Shown here piece by piece: positions 56,549-64,000 of a DNA stretch of 64,000 nucleotides. Within the stretch, counting starts at the first letter, position 1; every line of letters begins with the position of its first letter. The stretch comes from Eledone cirrhosa (taxonomy: Eukaryota > Mollusca > Cephalopoda > Octopoda > Eledonidae), in assembly GCA_964016885.1 (NCBI GenBank), contig OZ024740.1, positions 8,762,450 through 8,826,449 of the forward strand. Reading direction: 5' to 3'. The notes below the pieces were generated by a model, which searched no databases, was not told the origin of the DNA, and saw nothing but the letters and a program-made list of their open reading frames with translations. The translations under genes were made by a program, and so were the position numbers.

Positions 56549-58120
56549 AGATTTGTATATCAGTTTCGATTGTTATGTCACTTTCGATTGGTATGTCAGT
56601 TTCTATTGGTATGTCAGTTTCTATTGGTATATCCGTTTCAAATTGGTATATCAGTTTCGATTCGTATGTCAGTTTCTATTATTATGTCAGTTTGTATTGG
56701 TATATCAGTTTCAATTGGTATATCAGTTTCTATTGGTATGTCAGTTTTATTGGTATGTCAGTTTCGATTGGTATATCAGTTTCTGCTGGTATGTCAATTT
56801 CGATTAGTATGTCAATTTATATTGGTATATCAGTTTCGATTGGTATGTCAATTTATATTGGTATGTCAGTTTCGATTGGTATGTCTATTTCGATTGGTAT
56901 ATCAGTTTCTATTTGTATGTCAGTCTCGATTGATATATCAGTTTTGATTGGTATATCAGTTTCTATTGGTATATCAGTTCCGATTAGTATATCAGTTTCG
57001 ATTGGTATGTCAGTTTCTATTGGTATATCAGTTTCGATTGATATTTCAGTTTTGATTAGTATGTCAGTTTCTATTGGTATGTCAGTTTCGATTAGTATAT
57101 CAGTTTCTATTGGTATGTCAGTTTCGATTGGTATGTAAGTTTCTATTGGTATATCAGTTTCTATTGGTATATCAGTTTATATTTGTATGTCAGTTTCGAT
57201 TGGTATGTCAGTTTCTACTTGTATATCAGTTTTGATTCGTATGTTAGTTTCTATTGGTATGTCAGTTCCGATTGGTATGTTAGTCCTCGATTTGTATGTC
57301 AGTTTCTATTGGTATATCAATTTCGATTGGTATGTCAGTTTCTATTGGTATAACAGTTTCGATTGGTATGTCAATTTCAATTAGTATATCAGTTTCTATT
57401 GGTATGTCAGTTTCTATTGGTATATCAATTTCGATTGGTATATCAGTTTCGATTAGTATGTCGGTTTCGATTCATACGTCAGTTTCGATTGGTATGTCAG
57501 TTTCGATTTGTATGCCAGTTTCGATTGGTATATCAGTTTCGATTAGTATGTCAGTTTCTATTGGTATATCAGTTTCTATTGGTATGTCAGTTTTGATTGG
57601 TATGACAGTTTCTATTGGTATATCAGTTTCGATTGGTATATCAATTTCTATTGGCATATCAGTTCCGATTGGTATATCAGTGTCGATTGGTATGTCAGTT
57701 TCGATTGGTATATCAGTTTCTATTGGTATGTTAGTTTTGATTGGTATGTCAGTTTCTATTGGTATATCAGTTTCAATTTGTATATCAGTTTCTATTGGTA
57801 TGTTAGTTTCTATTGGTATATCAGTTTTGATTGGTATGTTAGTTTCTATTGGTATGTCAGTTTCGATTAGTATATCAGTTTCTATTTGTACGTCAGTTTC
57901 GATTTGTATGTCAATTTCTATTGGTATATCAATTTCGATTGGTAGGTCAGTTTCTATTGGTATATCAGTTTCTATTTGTATGTCAGTTTTGATTGGTATG
58001 TCAGTTTCTATTGGTATATCAGTTTCGATTGGTATATCAGTATCTATTGTTATATCAGTTCCGATTGGTATATCAGTTTCGATTAGTATATCAGTTTCTA
58101 TTGGTATATCAGTACCGATT
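56549..58120 (+). repeat. Continuation of copy C matching 46.2-47.7 kb
   Basis: This matches about 46,197-47,715 (and the equivalent 36,154-37,672 in A), offset 10,352 rising to 10,406. C contains a GTTTAGATTTG unit and neighbours at 56,548 that A and B skip at 42,08x and 52,047. C may therefore preserve the order before a deletion in the ancestor of the A and B right ends, although the reverse is possible. Confidence 0.8.
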
Positions 58121-61100
58121 GGTATATCAGTTTCGATTGGTATGTCAGTTTCTATTGCTATATCAGTTTCGATTGATATATCAGTTTCGATTAGTATGTC
58201 AGTGTCTATTGGTATGTCAGTTTCGATGAGTATATCAGTTTCTATTGGTATATCAGTTTCGATTGGTATGTCAGTTTCTATTGGTTTATCAGTTTAGATT
58301 GGTATATCAGTTTCTATTGGTATATCAGTTTCAATTGGTATGTCAGTTTCTATTGGTATGTCAGTTTCTATTGGTACGTCAATTTTGATTGGTATATCAG
58401 TTCCGATTGGTATGTCAGTTTCTATTGGTATATCAGTTTATATTTGTATGTCAGTTTCGATTGGTATGTCAGTTTCTACTTGTATATCAGTTTTGATTCG
58501 TATGTTAGTTTCTATTGGTATGTCATTTCCGATTGGTATGTTAGTCCTCTATTTGTATGTCAGTTTCTATTGGTATATCAATTTCGATTGGTATGTCAGT
58601 TTCTATTGGTATATCAGTTTCGATTTGTATGTCAGTTTCAATTAGTATATCAGTTTCTATTGGTATGTCAGTTTCAATTAGTATATCAGTTTCTATTAGT
58701 ATATCAGTTTCTATTTGTATGTCAGTTCCGATTTGTATGTTAGTCCTCGATTTGTATGTCAGTTTCTATTGGTATATAAGTTTCGATTGGTATGTCAATT
58801 TCTATTGGTATGTCAGTTTCTATTGGTATGTCAGTTTCAATTGGTATATCAGTTTCAATTGGTATGTCAGTTTTATTGGTATTTCAATTTCGATTGGTAT
58901 ATCAGTTTCGATTGGTATGTCAGTTTCTATTGGTACATCAGTTCATATTTGTATGTCAGTTTCGATTGGTATGTCAGTTTCTATTGGTATATCAGTGTTG
59001 ATTGTTATATCAGTTTCGATTGGTATATCAATTTCTATGTGTATATCAGTTCCGATTGGTATATCAGTTTCGATTGGTATGTCAGTTTTGATTGGTATGT
59101 CAGTTTCTATTGGTTTATCAGTTTCTATTGGTATATCAGTTTCTATTGGTATGTTAGTTTCTATTGGTATATCAATTTTGATTGGTATGTTAGCTTCTAT
59201 TGGTATGTCAGTTTCGATTAGTATATCAGTTTATATTGGTATGTCAGTTTCGATTTGTATGTTAGTCCTCGATTTGTATATCAATTTCTATTGGTATATT
59301 AATTTCGATTGGTAGGTCAGTTTCTATTGGTATATCAGTTTCTATTGGTATGTCAGTTTTGATTGGTATATCAGTTTCTTTTGTTATATCAGTTCCAATT
59401 GGGATATCAGTTTCGATTAGTATATCAGTTTTTATTGGTATATCAGTCCCGATTGGTATATCAGTTTCGATTGGTATGTCAGTTTCTATTGGTATATCAG
59501 TTTCGATTGATATATCAGTTTCGATTAGTATATCAGTTTCTATTGGTATGACAGTTTCAATTAGTATATCAGTTTCTATTGGTATATCATTTTCGATTGG
59601 TATGTTAGTTTCTACTGGTATGTAAGTTTATATTTGTATGTCTGTTTTGATTGTTATGTCAGTTTGGATTGGTATGTCAGTTTTATTGGTATGTTAGTTT
59701 CGATTGGTATATCAGTTTCGATTGGTATGTCAGTTTTATTGGTATGTCAATTTCAATTGGTATATCAGTTTCGATTGGTATGTCAGTTTCTATTGGTATA
59801 TCAGTTTATATTTGCATGTCAGTTTCGATTGGTATGTCAGTTTTATTGGTATGTCAATTTCAATTGGTATATCAGTTTCAATTCGTACGTCAGTTTCTAT
59901 TGTTATATCAATTTCGATTGGTATGTCAGTTTCTATTGCTCTGTTAGTTTCTATTGGTATATCAGTTTCTATTGGTATGTCAATTTTGATTGGGATGTCA
60001 GTTTCTATTGGTATATCAGTTTCGATTGGTATATCAGTTTCTATTGGTATATCTGTTCCGATTGGTCTATCAGTTTCGATTGGTATGTCAGTTTCGATTA
60101 GTATATCAGTTTCTATTGGTATGTCAGTTATGATTGGTATGTCAGTTTCTATTAGTATATCAGTTTCTATTGGTATATCAGTTTCTATTGGTATGTCAGT
60201 TTCTATTGGTATGTTACTTTCTATTGGTATGTTAGTCCTCGTTTTGTATGTCAATTTCTATTGGTATATCAATTTCGATTGGTATGTCAGTTTCGATTTG
60301 TATATCAGTTTCGATTCGTTTGTCAGTTTCGATTGGTATGTCAGTTTCGATTGGTATGTCAGTTTCGATTTGTATGTCAGTTTCGATTAGTATGTCAGTA
60401 TCTATTGGTATGTCGGTTTCCATTGGTATATCAGTTTCAATTGGTATGTCAGTTTCTATTTGTATATCAGTTTCTATTGGTATGTCAGTTTTGATAGGTA
60501 TGTCAGTTTCTATTGGTATATCAGTTTTGATTAGTATATCAGTTTCTATTGGTATATCAGTTCCGATTGGTATATCAGTTTCAATTGGTATATCAGTTTC
60601 TATTGGTATATCAGTTTCGATTGATATACCAGTTTCGATTAGTATGTCTGTTTCTATTGGTATGTCAGTATCGATTAGTATATCAGTTTCTATTGGTATG
60701 CCAGTTTCGATTGGTATGTCAGTTTCTAATGGTATATCAGTTTCGATTGGTATATCAGTTTCGATTGGTATATCAGTTTCGATTGGTATGTCAGTTTATA
60801 TTGGTATGTGAGTTTCTATTGGTATGTCACTTTCAATTGGTATATCAGTTTCGATTGATATGTCAGTTTTATTGGTATGTCAATTTCGATTGGTATATCA
60901 GTTTCGATTGGTATGTCAGTCTCTATTGGTATATCAGTTTATATTTGTACATCAGTTTCGATTGGTATGTCAGTTTCTATTGGTATATCAGTTTTGATTG
61001 TTATGTTAGTTTCTATTGGTATGTCAGTTCCGATTGGTATGTTAGTCCTCGATTCGTATGTCAGTTTCTATTGGTATATCAATTTCTATTGGTTTGTCAG

Positions 61101-61785
61101 TTTTGATTGGTATGTCAGTTTCTATTGGTATATCAGTTTCGATTGGTATATCAGTTTCTATTGTTATTTCAGTTCCGATTGGTATATCAGTTTCGATTAG
61201 TATATCAGTTTCTATTGGTATATCAGTCCCGATTGGTATATCAGTTTTGATTGGTATGTCAGTTTCTATTGGTATATCAGTCTCGATTGATATATCAGTT
61301 TCAATTAGTATGTCAGTTTCTATTGGTATGTCAGTTTCGATTAGTATGTCAGTTTCTATTGGTATATCAGTTTCGATTGGTATGTCAGTTTCTATTGGTA
61401 TATCAGGTTCGATTGGTATATCAGTTTCGATTGGTATATAAGTTGCGATTGGTATGTCAGTTTCTATTGGTATGTCAGTTTCTATTGGTATATCGATTTC
61501 GATTGGTAGGTCAGTTTCTATTGGTATGTCAGTTTCTATTGGTATATCAGTTTCTATTTGTATGTCAGTTTTGATTGGTATGTCAGTTTCTATTGGTATA
61601 TCAGTTTCGATTGGTATGTTAGTTTCTATTGTTATGTCAGTTTCGATTAGTATATCACTTTCTATTGGCATGTCAGTTTCGATTGGTATGTCAGTTTCGA
61701 TTGGTATGTCAGTTTCTATTGGTATATCAGTTTCGATTGGTTTGTCAGTTTTGATTGGTATGTCAGTTTCTATTATTATATTGGT
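58121..61785 (+). repeat. Heterogeneous right edge of the satellite array
   Basis: Still 18-bp units, but with many singletons not seen in the inner array (for example GTTATGATTGG, GTTTGGATTGG, TCAGTTCATATTTG, GCTCTGTTAG) and no long match elsewhere that I could recognise. It ends with TTTCTATTATTATATTGGTAT next to the LINE tail. Greater divergence at an array edge fits the known behaviour of satellites, whose centres are homogenised by exchange more than their ends. Confidence 0.75.
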
Positions 61786-61803
61786 ATCGTCATCATCATC
61801 ATC
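61786..61803 (-). repeat. GAT-triplet tail of LINE copy 2
   Basis: On the + strand this reads ATC GTC followed by four ATC triplets, that is, a GAT tract with one GAC on the element strand. It separates the element from the array word ATTGGT and corresponds to the (GAT)7 of copy 1. Confidence 0.88.
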
Positions 61804-62401
61804 AGGTTTAGCGTCCGTGTTCCACGCTTGCATGGGTTTGGACGGGGGTTTTCTCACTTGAGGCAAGAGTGATTGTCTTGCTCGCATAGGACTGTCTGGC
61901 GGGTTTTCTACAGTTGGATGCCCTTCCTAACAGCAACCACATTTACAGTGTGGGGCTGGGAGGTTTTTACCGTGTTGCCTACACGGCCACATCACAGCGT
62001 GGACTGTCTGGCGGGTTTTCTACAGCTGGATTCCCTTCCTAACACCAACCACATTTACAGTGTGGGTCTGGGAGGTTTTTACCGTGTTGCCTACACGGCC
62101 ACATTACAGCGTGGACTGTCTGGCGGGTTTTCTACAGCTGGATTCCCTTCCTAACACCAACCACATTTACAGTGTGGGTCTGGGAGGTTTTTACCGTGTT
62201 GCCTACACGGCCACATTACAGCATGGACTGTGTGTTTTTTGTCGTGACACCTACACTATCTCTCATTTGTTTCGGCCTGGATGTTGTGGGACCAACATAA
62301 CTGTACATTGAAAGGGGCGGTGTGGATGGGTTGGAGGTGGTGGGATGGGGGGGGGGGTTGATAGAGATGCCTACTGACTGTAGTAGGTTTTTACTTTGTA
62401 T
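61804..62401 (-). other. 3' untranslated region of LINE copy 2
   Basis: Non-coding tail between the stop codon and the GAT tract. In element order it has a C-rich segment (a run of ten or more G on the + strand near 62,349), the GAAACAAATGAGA segment, three 112-bp units and the terminal CCATGCAAGCGTGGAACACGG segment. It is about 260 bp longer than the equivalent in copy 1, mainly because of two extra 112-bp units. Short + strand frames here (61,873-62,311) only reflect the repeats. Confidence 0.8.
61891..62226 (-). repeat. Three tandem 112-bp units in the LINE 3' UTR
   Basis: Units start at 61,891, 62,003 and 62,115, each beginning ACTGTCTGGCGGGTTTTCTA on the + strand and ending just before the next ACTGT. 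The second and third are almost identical; the first has more differences (CAGTTGGATG, AACAGCAACC, GGGGCTGGG). The first lies next to the terminal segment, as the single unit of copy 1 does, so the extra units probably arose internally. Confidence 0.92.
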
Positions 62402-64000
62402 TTAGGTAAGGCGGGTCTTCTCTATTACTGAGTACCGCCAAAGGTCTCGGTCCAGTGACATTGTCTTGGAGAGGTGTAAGCATGTGAGGTCGGAATTTAT
62501 CAGCTCGTCCCATGTTTTTCTGGGTCTGCCTACTCCGTGGCTACCGTCTATCTTTATTGCCCTGCACTTTGTTATACAGCTGTCGTCTTTCATGCGCATC
62601 ACGTGACCGTACCAACGTAGCCTTCTCTCGAGTAAACAACATCTGATCCCTCTTATTTCTAATTTTTTCCTTAGTTTGTTTATGCTTTGCCGTTCACGTA
62701 TATTACTATTGCACATCCAGCGGAGCATGCAAGCTTCGTTCCTCTCTAGTCTGCATATATCCTCTGCACACAATGCCCGGGTCTCACTGCCATGCAGCAT
62801 TGCTGTTCGTATGCAGGCATCGTATAACCTGCCTTTCATTTTTAGGGAGAACCCTCTAGCGGCAAATAGTGGTATAAGCTCTCTGAACTTTTTCCATCCA
62901 GTTCTGACTCTAGCTACTGTACTTTCAGAGCACCCTCCCCCACTGCTGATTTTGTCACCCAGGTAACGGAAGCTGTCCACTATTTCTATAGAACCCTCTG
63001 CGCAGTTGAAGGAGCTAGTATTTTGTGTGCACTTGCTGCTACTTATTGCACCAGAGCACCGGCCACATGTAAAATCTATGTTCTTAGTTAGCTTACCTGT
63101 GATCCCACTACATCTTTTATGCACCCATACTTTGCATTTGGGACATAAAATGGAGTTTCTACCTACGCCTTTCCTACACACTGAGCATGGCCATTTCCCA
63201 GATGGGACTGCCGCCATATTTTCTTTCCTACAAACTAGAACTTTTGTCTTAGCCAGGTTAATTTTAAGGCCTTTTGATTCTAGGCCGTGCTTCCATGTTT
63301 GGAATTTCTTCTCTAGTTCGGTCATTGATTCAGCTATGAACGTTAGATCATCTGCGTATAGGAGTTCCCATGGGCAGCCGGTCTTGAACTCCTCTGTTAT
63401 AGCCTGAAGGGCAATAATAAATAGTAGGGGGCTAAGAACAGAGCCCTGATGGACACCAACTTTCACGCTAAACTCTTCACTATATTCGTTGTTAATTCTA
63501 ACCTTACTGACTGTTTCTTTATACATGGCTTGTATAGCTCTCACAAGCCATTCGTCAACACTTAGTTTTCTAAGAGACCACCAGATAATGGAACGGGGGA
63601 CTCTGTCGAAGGCTTTCTCCAAGTCGACGAAAGCTAAGTATAGGGGTTTACTTTTAGCTAGGTACTTCTCCTGTAGTTGTCGTACAATGAAAAGAGCGTC
63701 TGTGGTACTTTTGCCTGACACAAATCCGAACTGCATTTCATCTAGTTCAATTCTCTCTCTGATTAGTTGCGCTATTACTTTTTCCGTGACCTTCATGACC
63801 TGGTCGATTAATTTAATGCCTCTATAGTTACTCCTATCTAGGGCATCTACTTTTCCCTTATAGCAGTTGACGATGATGCTGCTACGCCAGTCCTTCGGAA
63901 CAACCCCATTCTGTACGACTTGGTTAACTATCCGGGTGACCATGGTGTGTCCCACCGAACCAGATGCCTTCAGCATCTCAGCAACTATTTCCGAAGGACC
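62402..64000 (-). CDS. LINE reverse transcriptase, partial (5' end outside window)
   Basis: An open frame of 532 codons plus stop, entering at 64,000 with GPSEIVAE and ending at TAA (62,402-62,404). Numbered from the internal Met at 63,976: FVDLEKAFD at 116-124, QGSVLSPLL at 177-185, catalytic YADD at 207-210 (bases 63,347-63,358), a PHD-like zinc finger with the C4HC3 pattern at 264-307 (bases 63,056-63,187), RWYGHVMRM and GRPRKTWDELI near the C-terminus. The Met at 63,976 is not the true start, since the frame is open to the window edge and the residues before it match copy 1. No frameshift or stop occurs, unlike copy 1. The C-terminus ends TRLT, four residues shorter than copy 1. It could come from an active element, but its 5' half must be seen. 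The protein would act on element RNA at the chromosomal target. Confidence 0.92.
   Translation of the reverse strand, partial: GPSEIVAEMLKASGSVGHTMVTRIVNQVVQNGVVPKDWRSSIIVNCYKGKVDALDRSNYRGIKLIDQVMKVTEKVIAQLIRERIELDEMQFGFVSGKSTTDALFIVRQLQEKYLAKSKPLYLAFVDLEKAFDRVPRSIIWWSLRKLSVDEWLVRAIQAMYKETVSKVRINNEYSEEFSVKVGVHQGSVLSPLLFIIALQAITEEFKTGCPWELLYADDLTFIAESMTELEKKFQTWKHGLESKGLKINLAKTKVLVCRKENMAAVPSGKWPCSVCRKGVGRNSILCPKCKVWVHKRCSGITGKLTKNIDFTCGRCSGAISSSKCTQNTSSFNCAEGSIEIVDSFRYLGDKISSGGGCSESTVARVRTGWKKFRELIPLFAARGFSLKMKGRLYDACIRTAMLHGSETRALCAEDICRLERNEACMLRWMCNSNIRERQSINKLRKKLEIRGIRCCLLERRLRWYGHVMRMKDDSCITKCRAIKIDGSHGVGRPRKTWDELINSDLTCLHLSKTMSLDRDLWRYSVIEKTRLT

Larger units (their letters stand above)
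25398..61785 (+). repeat. 18-bp satellite/minisatellite array, right block
   Basis: This is the same array in the same orientation, resuming directly after LINE copy 1 and ending at LINE copy 2; about 2,020 units by length. It contains the 2.70-kb and 10-kb duplications listed separately. The stretches 25,398-26,562 and 30,856-32,308 are mosaic array assembled from variant strings also seen in the left block. The LINE is an insertion into one array and not a boundary between two arrays: the units before 22,780 and after 25,398 join into a string found intact elsewhere, for example from about 2,660 onward. No gene is supported in this block. Confidence 0.97.
61786..64000 (-). mobile_element. 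Non-LTR retrotransposon (LINE) copy 2, runs off the window
   Basis: This is the same family as the element at 22,781-25,397, in the opposite orientation. Reading on the - strand from 64,000 it has an uninterrupted reverse-transcriptase frame, a 3' untranslated region with a G-run on the + strand near 62,349, three 112-bp units, the TGCAAGCGTGGAACACGG segment and a GAT tract ending at the array. Its 5' part lies beyond the window, so whether it is full length is unknown. The protein differs from copy 1 at only a few percent of positions by eye, so both insertions are recent. Confidence 0.93.

Noticed and set aside
61042..61887. 281-codon minus-strand frame beginning in the LINE tail and running into ETDIPI repeats
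   Set aside because: It starts in non-coding LINE 3' sequence and continues as array translation; no independent support.
61873..62311. Small plus-strand proteins in the LINE 3' UTR (frames of 93 and 83 codons)
   Set aside because: They follow the 112-bp repeats in the non-coding tail; the periodic peptide only mirrors the DNA repeat.

Overview
The window is non-coding, repeat-dominated animal DNA. About 92% of it (1-22,780 and 25,398-61,785) is one tandem-repeat array built on an 18-bp unit with consensus GGTATRTCAGTTTCKATT, roughly 3,280 units by length divided by 18. The only non-array DNA is two copies of the same non-LTR retrotransposon (LINE). One is on the + strand inside the array (22,781-25,397). 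The other is on the - strand at the right end (61,786-64,000) and runs out of the window. There is no operon, tRNA or rRNA gene, CRISPR array or recognisable host gene.

Organism: the LINE proteins (reverse transcriptase with a PHD-like zinc finger and a C-terminal RWYGHVMRM-type segment) are of a kind common in invertebrate genomes. The 3' tail (AAGGGCATCCA, then TGCAAGCGTGGAACACGG, ACGGACGTTAAACG and a GAT microsatellite) resembles repeats I associate with cephalopod molluscs (octopus, squid). A mollusc, probably a cephalopod, is my best inference; no search was run.

Layout: 1-4,711 is repeated at 7,349-12,041 (about 7.35 kb period). Between them, 4,739-6,847 holds a 1.2-kb tandem duplication. 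The stretch 15-21.5 kb is a nest of 1.21-, 2.54- and 3.86-kb duplications. LINE copy 1 interrupts the array at 22.8-25.4 kb. A 2.70-kb duplication covers 26.6-30.9 kb. A nearly perfect 10-kb tandem duplication occupies about 32.31-42.35 kb (A) and 42.35-52.32 kb (B), followed by a rearranged third copy (C) at 52.2-58.1 kb. From 58.1 to 61.8 kb the array has no long internal match that I noticed, and LINE copy 2 closes it.

Interpretation: the array has grown by unequal exchange or replication slippage at several scales. Length differences between duplicated blocks are whole numbers of units. Because 18 is divisible by three and the consensus lacks stops in five of six frames, the array is full of long open frames (MSVSIG, VCQFRL and YVSFDW on +, ETDIPI on -); I treat all of these as artefacts. 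The two LINE copies are young (nearly identical proteins), and neither has been copied along with the array. I found no evidence of a new functional system. The points of most interest are the recent 10-kb duplication, the two LINE insertions beside the same rare unit variant, and the 17/19-bp phase-shifting units.
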